Notes: a model not told the origin generated them from the letters alone. A stretch of 64,000 nt of DNA from JBLXBZ01 sp048265185 (GCA_048265185.1 JBLXBZ010000006.1:1-64000); one strand, 5' to 3'. Shown: positions 35,553-46,156, counted from the stretch's first letter. Program-made: numbers and translations.

Positions 35553-36509
35553 ATGACGGAATGGGCAGATCGTCAAACGACCCTAGCGGATAGCGTGACC
35601 CTTCAAGGTATTGGCGTTCATTCCGGGGACAAAGCAAGTTTGACGTTGCATCCGGCTGATGCGAACACTGGAATTGTCTTTTCTGGTTTTGATCATACGA
35701 AATCTCGGGAAGTTGAAACCAAAGCCTCTTGGGACGCGGTGTCCGCCACGGCGCTTTGCACTGTTTTAGGCGACCCCAAATCTGGCGGCGTCGCGACGGT
35801 TGAGCATCTTATGGCGGCTTTGTCCGGGCTTGGCGTGGATAATGTCGTGGCCGAAATGGATGGGCCTGAAATGCCGATCATGGATGGCAGCGCGGCCGCC
35901 TTTGTCGACGCGATCGAGCACGTGGGCCTTAAATCCCTCGCCGCCTACCGTCGCTATATTAAAATCAATCAAGTCGTGCGTGTGGATCAGGGCGGCGGTT
36001 GGTGTGAGCTGCGCCCTTATGATGGAACCCGCTTTGAAGTGACGATTGATTTTGAAAGCCCGTTGATTGGACGTCAGTCCTTCGAGGCCGACTTGACGCC
36101 AGAAGTGTTTCGTCGTGAGCTTGCCCGCGCGCGCACTTTCGGTTCGGTCAAAGATGTGGAAAAACTGTGGTCCCTGGGTTTCGCAATGGGGTCGTCGTTA
36201 GAAAACTCCGTCGCCATTTCCGACGATAAGGTTTTGAACCCGGAAGGTTTGCGTTGGTCGGATGAGTTTGTTCGTCACAAGACGTTGGACGCCGTGGGTG
36301 ATCTGTCGTTGGCTGGTTTACCGATTTTGGGGCTATATCGTTCGTATAAGGGCGGTCATCGTATGAACCATTCGATTTTGGTTGAATTGTTCAAAAATGC
36401 GCCTGCCGGCGCCTATGAGATTGTTGAGAAGCCGGTTCGTCGCGAGCAGGGCGCGGCGGAGATCGTTGCCGGTTTGTCTGCGGCGGCTTTTGGACCTAAC
36501 GTTTCCTGA
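35553..36509 (+). CDS. lpxC: UDP-3-O-acyl-N-acetylglucosamine deacetylase
   Basis: A 318-residue zinc enzyme for the committed step of lipid A synthesis. LQGIGVHSG starts the fold; zinc ligands are in VEHLMAAL and FVRHKTLDAVGDLSLAG; the catalytic His is in KGGHRMNHS. Length is normal. It lies 268 bases after ftsZ behind an AT-rich gap, so it probably has its own promoter. GGAG stands before the ATG. Confidence 0.97.
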   Translation: MTEWADRQTTLADSVTLQGIGVHSGDKASLTLHPADANTGIVFSGFDHTKSREVETKASWDAVSATALCTVLGDPKSGGVATVEHLMAALSGLGVDNVVAEMDGPEMPIMDGSAAAFVDAIEHVGLKSLAAYRRYIKINQVVRVDQGGGWCELRPYDGTRFEVTIDFESPLIGRQSFEADLTPEVFRRELARARTFGSVKDVEKLWSLGFAMGSSLENSVAISDDKVLNPEGLRWSDEFVRHKTLDAVGDLSLAGLPILGLYRSYKGGHRMNHSILVELFKNAPAGAYEIVEKPVRREQGAAEIVAGLSAAAFGPNVS

Positions 36510-36522
36510 CGCCGTCCCATCA

Positions 36523-36539
36523 GCGCCGATTTTCGGCGC
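36523..36539 (+). terminator. Short GC hairpin after lpxC
   Basis: gcgccga-ttt-tcggcgc forms a perfect 7-bp stem 14 bases past the lpxC stop. No T-run follows, so termination is only possible. Confidence 0.45.
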
Positions 36540-36780
36540 CGGGCGCGACGTCGCATGGGCTAATTCCAGAATTTTAGGCGAAGTATTTTTTGATTGTTAT
36601 GAATAAAATCATGTCGAATTGGACATAAGAACGCTCATCGCCATAAAAATGCGCTAAAGCTCCTGCAGATGACGTGGCGGACGGGATGTGAATCCGTTAC
36701 AAGCGTTCGTGACTTTAATTGCAAATTGAACCTGCATATGGCGTAGCAAGCCCGTGAGCGCAGGTCAGGAGTTGAAAAAG

Positions 36781-37650
36781 GTGGTGTCGTTGGTAAAAAA
36801 TTCCCAACAGAAGACCGTGTTGTCTTTCAAACGCTCTCTGCGCGGCGCCGCCCTTGTCGCTGGCATATTGTTTCTTGGCGCTTGCGCTTCCGGTGACGAC
36901 GTAGACGATCTGGCGTTGAACGATACGCCGGCGGAGGTTTTGTTTAACGAAGGCCTTGCGCTGCGTAATGAAGGGCAGTTGACCGAAGCAGGCAAGCGGT
37001 TCTCTGAACTGGACCGTTTGTACCCCTATTCGGAATATGCTCGCAAAGCGCTCATAAATCTTGCCTATTTGAATTTCACTTTAGGCAAGTATCCTGAGGC
37101 GGTTACAGCTGGAAAGCGCTTTTTGACGCTCTATCCGGGCAGTGAAGACGCGGCTTACGCGCTTTATCTGATAGGACAATCCTACTATCGCCAAATTCCG
37201 GACGTTTCGCGTGATCAGGATATGACCGAGCGTTCTTTGGCGGCCTTTAGCGAGTTGGTTCAGCGCTATCCGGATTCGGAATATTCTGACGACGCGCGTA
37301 AAAAGATTCGTGTTGCGGAAGATCAGCTTGCCGGCAAGGATATGGAGATCGGGCGTTATTATCTTAAACGTCGGAATTATGTCGCCGCAATTAACCGTTT
37401 CAAGACCGTGGTGATCAATTATCAGACCACGCGTCATGTGGAGGAAGCCCTGTTCCGTTTGACGGAGGCCTATTTTGCTCTTGGCGTCGTCAAGGAAGCG
37501 CAGACGGCGGCGGCGGTTCTTGGGCATAACTACCCGGATAGCAAGTGGTATAAAGACGCCTTCTCGCTCCTGAAAACGGGGGGATATGCGCCGTCGGCAG
37601 ATTCAGGAAGCTGGATTAGTCGCGCATTTGACGGTATCAACGTTCTTTAA
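36781..37650 (+). CDS. bamD: Outer membrane assembly lipoprotein BamD
   Basis: A 289-residue lipoprotein of the BAM complex, which inserts beta-barrel proteins in the outer membrane. The signal peptide ends LGACASG with the lipidated Cys. Five TPR-like helical pairs follow, for example AYALYLIGQSYYRQIPDV and EYARKALINLAYLNFTLGKY. The GTG at 36781 is chosen because AGGAG lies nine bases upstream; the frame is also open from a GTG at 36754 that lacks a site. Confidence 0.92.
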   Translation: MVSLVKNSQQKTVLSFKRSLRGAALVAGILFLGACASGDDVDDLALNDTPAEVLFNEGLALRNEGQLTEAGKRFSELDRLYPYSEYARKALINLAYLNFTLGKYPEAVTAGKRFLTLYPGSEDAAYALYLIGQSYYRQIPDVSRDQDMTERSLAAFSELVQRYPDSEYSDDARKKIRVAEDQLAGKDMEIGRYYLKRRNYVAAINRFKTVVINYQTTRHVEEALFRLTEAYFALGVVKEAQTAAAVLGHNYPDSKWYKDAFSLLKTGGYAPSADSGSWISRAFDGINVL

Positions 37651-37674
37651 TCTCAACTCCGGTTGGCTTCACCG

Positions 37675-39339
37675 ATGCTTGCATCGCTTGCGATACGCGA
37701 CATTGTCCTTATTGATCGTCTGGACATCGATTTCAGCGCCGGCATGACTGTGCTCACGGGTGAGACCGGCGCAGGTAAATCGATTCTTCTCGACGCGTTA
37801 AGTCTCGCGCTGGGTGGGCGCGGCGATGCCGGCTTGGTGCGTCATGGTGAAAAGCAAGGCCAGATCAGCGCCGTGTTTGACCTGGCAGTTAATCATCCCG
37901 CGCGCGTATTGTTGCGTGACAATGATATTGACGATGACGGCGACATCATCCTACGCCGGGTTCAAAGCGAAGACGGGCGAACCCGCGCCTTCATAAATGA
38001 CCAGCCGGTGAGCGCGGCCCTTCAGCGGCAAGTGGGGGCCTTGCTGGTTGAAATTCACGGTCAGCATGACGCCCGAGCTTTTTCAGATCCTGATTCGCAT
38101 AAAGCGGTTCTCGACGGTTTTGGCGAGTTGGGCGCGCTTCGTTCCACTGTAAGCGAACTTTATCGTCACATGCGCAAGACGGAAAAAGACCTTGCCAGTC
38201 ATGAAGCGCGCATTGAGGCGGCGCGCCGGGAGGCGGATTTTCTGCGCATGGCGGTGGATGAGCTGTCTGTTCTCGCCCCGGTTGTTGGCGAAGAGGAAGA
38301 GCTGGCCTCCCGGCGTCAAGAAATGATGCAGGTGGAGAAGATCGCCGGCGATTTGAACGACGCCTTTGAGATTTTGAATGGCAATGGTTCGCCTATTTCC
38401 GAGTTAGCTGGCCTTATGCGCCGTTTGGAGCGTAAACGGGATTCCGCGCCCAAATTGCTGGATGCGCCTTTGATGGCCCTCGGAAATGCGCTCGATCATT
38501 TGGAGGACGCTCGTTCCGGCCTCGAAATGTCTTTGAGAGAGACGGATTTCGATCCGCGCGAGCTGGAGCAGACGGAAGAGCGCTTGTTCGCTTTACGCGC
38601 CGCAGAGCGTAAATTTAACGTTCCAGTCGATGAACTGGCGCAGCTTTGCGAAAAAATGGCGACGGATTTGGCGGATCTTGATGCGGGCGAGGAGCGCCTT
38701 GACGCTTTGAAGTTGGCGCTGGACGCGGCGCGACGGGCCTATGACGAGAAGGCGCAGGAATTGTCTGCGCAGCGCCGATCGGTCGCCGACGCGCTGGAAG
38801 AGGCGGTCGCGCAGGAGTTGCCGGCGCTCAAGCTTGAGCGCGCCCGCTTTATTGTCGAGCAGACCGCCAATGCGGATAATCGCGGCGTTGATGGCGTTGA
38901 TCAAATCGAGTTTTGGGTTCAGACCAATCCGGGAACGCGCCCGGGGCCAATGATGAAAGTGGCGTCGGGCGGCGAATTGTCCCGTTTCCTGTTGGCGTTG
39001 AAAGTGTCGCTCGCCGATAAGGGGTCCGCGCCGACTTTGGTGTTTGACGAGATCGACACCGGCGTTGGCGGAGCGGTGGCGGAGGCCATCGGCATGCGTT
39101 TGTCGCGGTTGGCGCAAACGGTGCAGGTGCTGACCGTGACCCATGCGCCGCAGGTCGCGGCGCGGGCGAATGGGCATTTCCTGATCTCCAAGGAGGCTAC
39201 TGATCCGGAGCGAGTGGCCACCCGTATCACGCCGATTGACATGGCGCGTCGGCGCGAGGAAATCGCTCGAATGTTGGCGGGCGCGACGATTACCGACGAA
39301 GCGCGGGCGGCGGCGGACCGCCTGCTTGTCGACGTCTGA
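37675..39339 (+). CDS. recN: DNA repair protein RecN
   Basis: A 554-residue SMC-like ATPase for double-strand break repair. Walker A is GETGAGKS at residues 29-36, a long coiled-coil region spans about 150-360, the signature SGGELSRFLLALK lies near 430, and Walker B is LVFDEIDTGVGG. ATG 37675 gives the family N-terminus (LASLAIRDIVLID). It lies 24 bases after bamD, an alphaproteobacterial arrangement. Confidence 0.96.
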   Translation: MLASLAIRDIVLIDRLDIDFSAGMTVLTGETGAGKSILLDALSLALGGRGDAGLVRHGEKQGQISAVFDLAVNHPARVLLRDNDIDDDGDIILRRVQSEDGRTRAFINDQPVSAALQRQVGALLVEIHGQHDARAFSDPDSHKAVLDGFGELGALRSTVSELYRHMRKTEKDLASHEARIEAARREADFLRMAVDELSVLAPVVGEEEELASRRQEMMQVEKIAGDLNDAFEILNGNGSPISELAGLMRRLERKRDSAPKLLDAPLMALGNALDHLEDARSGLEMSLRETDFDPRELEQTEERLFALRAAERKFNVPVDELAQLCEKMATDLADLDAGEERLDALKLALDAARRAYDEKAQELSAQRRSVADALEEAVAQELPALKLERARFIVEQTANADNRGVDGVDQIEFWVQTNPGTRPGPMMKVASGGELSRFLLALKVSLADKGSAPTLVFDEIDTGVGGAVAEAIGMRLSRLAQTVQVLTVTHAPQVAARANGHFLISKEATDPERVATRITPIDMARRREEIARMLAGATITDEARAAADRLLVDV

Positions 39340-39368
39340 CATGGCTTTTACATCAGGATCTTCACATA

Positions 39369-41546
39369 ATGTCTGCCACGTCCGAACTGTTTAAGCGCGC
39401 CGTCGAAGAGTTGAACGTAGAGGAGGCGGCGCTTGAGTTGGAGCGTCTGGCCCGCGAAATCTCCAAGCATGATCAGCGTTATCATGGAGAAAACGCGCCT
39501 GAGATTTCAGATGCGGATTACGACGCCCTAAAGCGTCGTAACTCAGCGATTGAAGCACGATTTCCAGATATTGTTCGCGCCGATAGCCCGGCGCAGAAGG
39601 TTGGAGCCGCGCCTTCTGAAGGCTTTGGAAAAGTCGTTCACGCCGTTCCTATGCTCTCTCTCGATAATGCGTTTTCGGATGATGACGTGCGCGAGTTCGT
39701 TGCTCGAGTGCGCCGCTTTTTGAAGCTTGATCCGTTGATGGGAGCTGTCGCCGTTACGGCGGAGCCGAAAATTGACGGGTTGTCATTGTCTCTGCGCTAT
39801 GTGAACGGCGAGCTCGTTAATGCGGCCACGCGCGGCAATGGCGCTGTTGGCGAGAATGTTACGGAGAATGCCCGGACGATCGCCGATATTCCTCAAACTT
39901 TGCCGCAAAGCGCCCCGAGCGTGGTTGAAGTGCGCGGCGAAGTTTATATGGCGCATGCGGACTTTGAGGCGCTAAACGCGCGCATGAGCGCAAATGGCGG
40001 CAAGGTCTTCGCCAATCCGCGTAACGCCGCCGCAGGTTCGCTGCGCCAACTCAATCCTGAAATCACCGCCGCGCGTCCCTTGCGGTTTTTCGCTTACGCA
40101 TGGGGCGAAATGGGCGACCTTCCCGCCGATACCCAATATGACATGGTGCAGCTCTTTAGAGACTGGGGGTTTTCCGTCAATTCCTTGATGAAGCGCTGCG
40201 ACGCTGTGGACGCTCTTCTGGACGTCTATCATGAAATCGAGGAAACCCGCGCGTCCCTTGGTTATGATATTGATGGTATTGTCTATAAGGTTGATCGACT
40301 GGATTTGCAGAAACGATTGGGATTTGTCGCGCGGGCTCCCCGGTGGGCGATCGCTCATAAATTCCCTGCCGAAAAAGCATTCACGATTATTCGCGACATT
40401 GATATTCAGGTTGGACGCACGGGCGCGTTAACCCCTGTGGCCAAGTTGGAGCCTGTGACGGTGGGCGGGGTGGTCGTGTCCAATGCGACATTACACAATG
40501 AGGATTACATCAAGGCGATTGGTCCGGACGGAGAGCCTATCCGTGGGGGAAAAGACATCCGCATTGGCGACACCGTGCAAATTCAGCGCGCGGGCGATGT
40601 TATCCCTCAGGTTGTCGACGTTGATTTGGATAAGCGCCCGCCCGACGCCAGGCCATATGAATTCCCCACGACATGTCGGGCGTGCGGCAGTCACGCGGTG
40701 CGTGAAGTCAACGCTAAAACAGGACGTCTTGACGCGGTGCGCCGGTGCGCGGGGGGGCTGGCTTGTCCGGCGCAAGCTAAGGAAAAATTGCGTCATTTCG
40801 TATCCCGCAACGCTTTCGACATTGAAGGCTTGGGCGACAAACAGGTCGAATTTTTTTATGGTCTGAGCGTTGAAGAGGGCGGCGTTCACCAGCCGGCGGA
40901 TATTTTCACGCTTAAAGCGCGTGACGCGGCGTCTGCGCTTGTGAAGCTGAAAAACCGTGACGGCTGGGGCGAAGCCAGCGCGCAAAAATTGTTTGACGCC
41001 ATTGACGCACGCCGTGAAATCGCGCTGAACCGCTTCATATATGCGCTGGGAATGCGCCATGTGGGGGAGGGCAACGCCAAGCTTCTGGCGCGCTTTTATG
41101 GGAGCTGGGCCGCGTTTTACGCTGCAATGCGCGCGGCCGTGGATCGTTCAGGCGATGACTGGCGTATGTTGTTGTCTATTGACGGGGTCGGCGAGGCCGT
41201 GGCTCAGGCCGTGGTCGAGTTTTTTGCTGAAGAGCATAATATCACCGCGTTGGAAGCGTTGCTACGGCAAGTGAGCCCGCAAGACAGCGAGCAGGCGGCG
41301 GCCAGTGCCAGCCCTGTCACCGGCAAGACCTTGGTGTTCACCGGCACGCTTGAGCACGTCTCTCGAGACGAGGCGAAGGCGCAGGCGGAAACTTTGGGAG
41401 CGAAAGTCTCAGGCTCGGTTTCAAAGAAAACCGATCTTGTAATCGCAGGTTCGAGCGCCGGCTCCAAGCTCAAGAAAGCTCAAGATCTGGGAATTGAAGT
41501 GATCGATGAAGCGGCTTGGCTGGAAATCGCTTCCAACGCGGGGTGA
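39369..41546 (+). CDS. ligA: NAD-dependent DNA ligase LigA
   Basis: A 725-residue ligase. The adenylated Lys is in AEPKIDGL (Lys134). An N-terminal Ia domain, an OB fold, a four-Cys zinc finger (CRACGSHAV through CAGGLACP), helix-hairpin-helix repeats and a C-terminal BRCT domain (about 645-725, GKTLVFTGTLEHVSRDEA) are all recognisable. It follows recN after 29 bases. Confidence 0.97.
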   Translation: MSATSELFKRAVEELNVEEAALELERLAREISKHDQRYHGENAPEISDADYDALKRRNSAIEARFPDIVRADSPAQKVGAAPSEGFGKVVHAVPMLSLDNAFSDDDVREFVARVRRFLKLDPLMGAVAVTAEPKIDGLSLSLRYVNGELVNAATRGNGAVGENVTENARTIADIPQTLPQSAPSVVEVRGEVYMAHADFEALNARMSANGGKVFANPRNAAAGSLRQLNPEITAARPLRFFAYAWGEMGDLPADTQYDMVQLFRDWGFSVNSLMKRCDAVDALLDVYHEIEETRASLGYDIDGIVYKVDRLDLQKRLGFVARAPRWAIAHKFPAEKAFTIIRDIDIQVGRTGALTPVAKLEPVTVGGVVVSNATLHNEDYIKAIGPDGEPIRGGKDIRIGDTVQIQRAGDVIPQVVDVDLDKRPPDARPYEFPTTCRACGSHAVREVNAKTGRLDAVRRCAGGLACPAQAKEKLRHFVSRNAFDIEGLGDKQVEFFYGLSVEEGGVHQPADIFTLKARDAASALVKLKNRDGWGEASAQKLFDAIDARREIALNRFIYALGMRHVGEGNAKLLARFYGSWAAFYAAMRAAVDRSGDDWRMLLSIDGVGEAVAQAVVEFFAEEHNITALEALLRQVSPQDSEQAAASASPVTGKTLVFTGTLEHVSRDEAKAQAETLGAKVSGSVSKKTDLVIAGSSAGSKLKKAQDLGIEVIDEAAWLEIASNAG

Positions 41547-41670
41547 GCTGCGCCGGCGGACAAGGCTGACGGCGAGCGAGTCAATTTCCTCCTTTTTTGT
41601 ACTCGAAGGCGAATTGGTCTAAACAGGGAACAGAATCGGTTCTGACACGTGACCAGAAGTGGCGATATAT

Positions 41671-44172
41671 ATGCCCCATCAATCCGGCGATCCATATGAA
41701 TGGGGGTCGTCTCCATTCGACGAGAGTGAAAATCCGGCGCCGCCTGAAGCTGAGGCTGAATATGAGGCAGGTGCGGAATTGGAAGCTGCGCGCGATATGT
41801 CCAGCGTGCCGGCGCCCGCCGCGCCTGCTGCGAGCGGCATTGCGGCGCGCGCTCTGGCGGCCAGAGGCGGCAACAATTCCAGTTACCTCGACGGGCTCAA
41901 CCCTGAACAGCGAAGAGCGGTGGAGACCATTGACGGTCCGGTCCTGGTGCTGGCGGGCGCCGGCACGGGCAAGACTCGGGTTCTGACGACCCGAATTGGT
42001 CATATTCTGGCCAGCGGACGGGCTTCGCCCTCGCAAATTCTGGCGGTGACCTTCACCAATAAAGCCGCGCGTGAAATGAAGCACCGCATTGGCAATTTGA
42101 TTGGCGGCGGCGTGGAGGGAATGCAGTGGTTGGGCACTTTCCATTCCATTTGCGTCAAAATCCTGCGCCGTCACGCGGAGCTTGTCGGGCTGAAATCCGG
42201 CTTTTCCATTCTTGATACGGATGACCAGCTGCGTTTGATCAAACAGGTGATTCAAGCCGAAGGGCTGGATGACAAACGCTGGACGCCTAAGGCTTTCGCC
42301 TCCATCATGGATGGCTGGAAAAACCGGGCCTTGACCCCCTCGGAAGTTCCGGAAGGGGACGCGCGTTCCTTTGGACACGGCAAGGGGCGCAAGCTTTATG
42401 AAGATTATCAGGAGCGGCTTTCGATCTTGAACGCCGCCGACTTTGGCGATCTTCTGCTTCACGTCATCACGCTGTTCAAGACCAATCCGGATATCCTGAA
42501 GGACTATCAGCGCCGCTTCGCCTTTATGCTGGTGGATGAGTATCAGGACACTAATGTGGCGCAATACCTGTGGCTGCGGCTGCTGGCTCAGGGAAACCCG
42601 AATGTGTGCTGCGTTGGCGACGACGATCAGTCGATCTACGGCTGGCGCGGAGCTGAAGTCGATAACATTCTGCGTTTCGAGCATGACTTTCCCGGCGCCG
42701 CGGTGATCCGACTTGAGCAGAATTATCGCTCCACAAGCCATATTCTCGCCGCCGCCTCCCATTTGATCTCCCACAACGAGGGGCGCCTCGGTAAGACGTT
42801 GTTCACGGAAATTTCCGACCCGGACGATGCGAAAGTCACGGTCGCCTCCTCTTGGGATTCTGAGGAGGAAGCCCGTTCAATCGGCGATGAAATCGAGGCC
42901 TTGCAGTCCAAGGGCCATGCGTTGAATGAAATGGCTATTCTTGTGCGCGCCTCCTTCCAGATGCGCGAATTTGAAGATCGTTTCGTGACGTTGGGGCTGA
43001 ACTATCGGGTGATTGGCGGGCCGCGCTTTTATGAGCGCATGGAGATACGCGACGCTATGGCTTATTTCCGCTGCGTCGTGCAACCGGCTGATGATTTGGC
43101 GTTTGAACGGATCGTCAATACGCCCAAGCGGGGGCTGGGCGAGGCTTCGGTGAAACTGGTGCACGCTTACGCTCGCGCCAAGCGTATTCCGCTGATTGAG
43201 GCGGCGAGCGAACTTTGCGGCACGGAAGAGCTGAAACCGCGCGCGCGTAAATCCTTGCAAGGGTTGCTGAACGACCTTGAACGCTGGCGTGGGCAGCTTG
43301 ACAATATGTCTCACAATGAAGTGGCGGAGGTTATTCTCGATGAGAGCGGCTATACGGAAATGTGGCGTATGGACCGCTCCGCCGAGGCGCCGGGGCGCCT
43401 TGATAACCTGAAAGAGCTGATCCGCTCTCTTGAAGAGTTTGAGTCCCTGCAAGGCTTTTTGGAGCATATCGCTCTGGTGATGGATCGTGATTCCGGCGAT
43501 GTGACGGACGCGGTGTCGATTATGACGCTGCATTCCGCCAAGGGGTTGGAGTTTGACACGGTTTTCCTGCCCGGTTGGGAGGAGGGGTTGTTCCCTCATC
43601 AGCGGGCGCTGGATGAGACAGGGCGCGTGGGGTTGGAGGAAGAGCGTCGTCTAGCTTATGTCGGGGTGACGCGGGCGCGCAAGCGGGCGTTGATCTATTT
43701 TGCTTCGAATCGGCGCATTCACGGACTCTGGCAGTCGACTTTGCCGTCACGTTTTCTGGACGAGCTTCCTTCAGATCACATTGAAATTGCTGAACAGAGC
43801 ACGTCTTATGGCGGTTATGGGTCAGGGCGCGCCGGCGCCGGCGCCGGCGCCTATGGCGAGAGCCGTTTTGACAAGAGCGACGCCTTCGCCAACACCTATG
43901 CGACCCCCGGTTGGAAGCGGGCTAAAGCCGCTGGAATGGGCGGGGGCGCTTCTGGCGGCGGCAAGAAGCGCGGCGTCGGTCCGATTATTGAAGGCGAGCT
44001 GGTGGCGAAATCCGTTGGCGGAGAGACTTCGCGCTTTTCGCTCGGCGAACGTGTGTTCCATATGAAGTTCGGATACGGCTCTATTGCGGAAATCGACGGC
44101 AATAAGTTGACTGTTGATTTTGAAAAGGCGGGGCGGAAGCGCGTTTTGGAGGGGTTCGTCGAACGACCGTGA
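41671..44172 (+). CDS. uvrD: UvrD/PcrA/Rep-type ATP-dependent DNA helicase
   Basis: An 833-residue superfamily 1 3'-5' helicase. After a low-complexity acidic N-terminus of about 70 residues come motif I LAGAGTGKTRVL, motif Ia TFTNKAAREMK, motif II LVDEYQDTN, motif III GDDDQSIYGWRGA, motif IV QNYRS, motif V LHSAKGLEFD and motif VI YVGVTRARKR. The C-terminal tail has a Gly/Ala stretch and a PcrA-like Tudor domain (FHMKFGYGSI). UvrD and PcrA cannot be told apart safely. The start is ATG 41671 or GTG 41659. Confidence 0.94.
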   Translation: MPHQSGDPYEWGSSPFDESENPAPPEAEAEYEAGAELEAARDMSSVPAPAAPAASGIAARALAARGGNNSSYLDGLNPEQRRAVETIDGPVLVLAGAGTGKTRVLTTRIGHILASGRASPSQILAVTFTNKAAREMKHRIGNLIGGGVEGMQWLGTFHSICVKILRRHAELVGLKSGFSILDTDDQLRLIKQVIQAEGLDDKRWTPKAFASIMDGWKNRALTPSEVPEGDARSFGHGKGRKLYEDYQERLSILNAADFGDLLLHVITLFKTNPDILKDYQRRFAFMLVDEYQDTNVAQYLWLRLLAQGNPNVCCVGDDDQSIYGWRGAEVDNILRFEHDFPGAAVIRLEQNYRSTSHILAAASHLISHNEGRLGKTLFTEISDPDDAKVTVASSWDSEEEARSIGDEIEALQSKGHALNEMAILVRASFQMREFEDRFVTLGLNYRVIGGPRFYERMEIRDAMAYFRCVVQPADDLAFERIVNTPKRGLGEASVKLVHAYARAKRIPLIEAASELCGTEELKPRARKSLQGLLNDLERWRGQLDNMSHNEVAEVILDESGYTEMWRMDRSAEAPGRLDNLKELIRSLEEFESLQGFLEHIALVMDRDSGDVTDAVSIMTLHSAKGLEFDTVFLPGWEEGLFPHQRALDETGRVGLEEERRLAYVGVTRARKRALIYFASNRRIHGLWQSTLPSRFLDELPSDHIEIAEQSTSYGGYGSGRAGAGAGAYGESRFDKSDAFANTYATPGWKRAKAAGMGGGASGGGKKRGVGPIIEGELVAKSVGGETSRFSLGERVFHMKFGYGSIAEIDGNKLTVDFEKAGRKRVLEGFVERP

Positions 44173-44238
44173 AGTTTGGGCGCGTTTGAGAATTTGGGGT
44201 GTTGAAACCGGCGGCGGCAAAGATGAAAAGGCGATAAT

Positions 44239-46053
44239 ATGGAATCCTTGGTCTTTGCAATCGCGCTTATTGGCTTCGCCGGCGTTTTCGCGCAGTGGTT
44301 GGCGTGGCGCTTTCAACTTCCCGCCATTGTTCTTCTGTTGCTGGCGGGGCTTGTTGTTGGCCCTTTGACCGGCGCCATTGATCCTGACGTGCAATTCGCC
44401 GGCTTGTTGCAGCCGCTTGTGGCGGTCGCCGTGGCGGTTATTCTGTTTGAAGGCGGTTTGACCCTTAATTTTCATCAAATCTCCACCACGACCCGCGCCG
44501 TGCGGCGGATGATATTGATCGGCGCGCCGGTGGCTTTTGGGCTTGGATCTTTGAACGCTTATTACGTCGCGGGCTTGAGTTTCTGGTCGGCGTTGGTTTT
44601 TGGCGGGATTTTGATCGTGACCGGCCCCACGGTGATCATTCCCATGCTGCGTCAGGCCAAGCTTGCGCCGCGCGCCGCTTCCGTGTTGCGCTGGGAGGCG
44701 ATTTTAGCCGATCCGCTTGGAGCGCTGACGGCTGTTTTCGTTTACGAAGCTTTCCTTATCCTGTCCGGCGCGCATCATGTGGAGGAGGTCGTTCTGCGTG
44801 TGATCGCGGCCTGCGTGATCGGGATCGGCGGAGGATGGGTCATGGGGCGGGCGATGGCGCGCGCTTTTGTGGCGGGCTACATTCCTGAGTATCTGAAGGT
44901 TCCGGCGATTTTGACCGTTGTTCTGGGCAGTTACGCCTTGTCGAACATGGTGCTGGAGGAAAGTGGACTGTTGACGGTGACGGTTCTCGGCGTTTCCCTG
45001 GCCAATAGCCGTCTCGCCTCGTTGGGAGAGATCAAGCGCTTCAAGGAAATCATGACGATCTTGCTGGTGTCCGGGGTCTTTGTGGTTCTGACGGCGTCGC
45101 TGCAAGTGGGGGAGCTGGTGGAGGCTCTGGACTGGCGTTCCTTTGTGTTTGTGGCGCTTTTGCTGCTGGTGGTGCGGCCCTTATCGGTTTTCGCCGGAAC
45201 GCTTGGAACGGGGTTGAGCGTGAAAGAGCGGCTTTTGATTGGCTGGATCGCCCCGCGCGGAGTTGTGGCCGTAGCGGTTTCTGGATTATTCGCCGAACTT
45301 CTGGTGGCGGAAGGGGTTATGGATGGGGAGCGCTTGACGGCGCTGGCTTTCGCTGTCGTGGTGGTCACGGTGTTGGCCCATGGCTTCTCCATCGGTCCGT
45401 TGGCGCGGAAACTGGGCCTCGCGTCAGGGGGGAAGTCTGGTGTGTTGATTGTGGGCGCTTCCCGTTTCTCCGTGGCGCTTGCCGAACGCCTGCGCAAGAT
45501 GGAGGTTCCGGTGCTGATCGCCGATCGTAACTGGGGGGGCCTGCGTGCGGCGCGGTCAATCGGCCTAGAGGCGCATTATGGCGAAGTTCTTTCCGAACTG
45601 GCGGAGCATTCTCTGCCGCTTGAACCTTACGCCTATTTGTTGGCGGCGACGGATAACGACGCCTATAACGCGCTTGTGTGCACAAACTTCGGTCCTGAAA
45701 TCGGTCGTGGAAACGTATTGCAAATTGGGCGCGGCGATGGGGAGAGCGAGCGTAATCAATTGGCGGTGACCCTTGGGGGGCGCGCGTTTTTAACCGAGAT
45801 TGGTGGTTACTACGCCCTTGACGCTCATCTGGCGGATGGCTGGAAGTTCCGGGAGACGAAGCTTACAGATGATTACGACGGCAAGACGATGTTGGCTGAA
45901 CGCCATGAGAAGGCGGTCACCGTGTTTGTTTTGACGGAAGGGGGGCGACTTCTCTTGCCCCATGCGGCGGAGCTGGAAACGTTGAAGACGGGGGATCGGG
46001 TGTTGAGTTTCGGCCCCTCGCCAGACGCCAATGGTAAAATGACGGAAGGCTGA
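44239..46053 (+). CDS. Cation:proton antiporter (CPA1/NhaP type) with RCK-like domain
   Basis: A 604-residue inner membrane protein. Residues 1-390 have about 12 membrane segments with antiporter motifs (VILFEGGLTLNF, GPTVIIPML, WEAILADPLGAL with the transport Asp). Residues about 395-510 resemble a TrkA-N/RCK nucleotide-binding fold, but the glycine motif is imperfect (VLIVGASRFSVALAERL). A TrkA-C-like end follows (TEGGRLLLPHAAELETLKTGD). It probably exchanges sodium or potassium for protons under regulation; the ion is not evident. Confidence 0.85.
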   Translation: MESLVFAIALIGFAGVFAQWLAWRFQLPAIVLLLLAGLVVGPLTGAIDPDVQFAGLLQPLVAVAVAVILFEGGLTLNFHQISTTTRAVRRMILIGAPVAFGLGSLNAYYVAGLSFWSALVFGGILIVTGPTVIIPMLRQAKLAPRAASVLRWEAILADPLGALTAVFVYEAFLILSGAHHVEEVVLRVIAACVIGIGGGWVMGRAMARAFVAGYIPEYLKVPAILTVVLGSYALSNMVLEESGLLTVTVLGVSLANSRLASLGEIKRFKEIMTILLVSGVFVVLTASLQVGELVEALDWRSFVFVALLLLVVRPLSVFAGTLGTGLSVKERLLIGWIAPRGVVAVAVSGLFAELLVAEGVMDGERLTALAFAVVVVTVLAHGFSIGPLARKLGLASGGKSGVLIVGASRFSVALAERLRKMEVPVLIADRNWGGLRAARSIGLEAHYGEVLSELAEHSLPLEPYAYLLAATDNDAYNALVCTNFGPEIGRGNVLQIGRGDGESERNQLAVTLGGRAFLTEIGGYYALDAHLADGWKFRETKLTDDYDGKTMLAERHEKAVTVFVLTEGGRLLLPHAAELETLKTGDRVLSFGPSPDANGKMTEG

Positions 46054-46156
46054 CCGCCGCGCCTCTGGTCAAAGGCGATGGTTAAGGCTATATCCTTCGC
46101 CCAATTCCTTCTCACATAGATCCGTGTCTTTAATCGCGCCTTGCGCAGGAGCCCTC

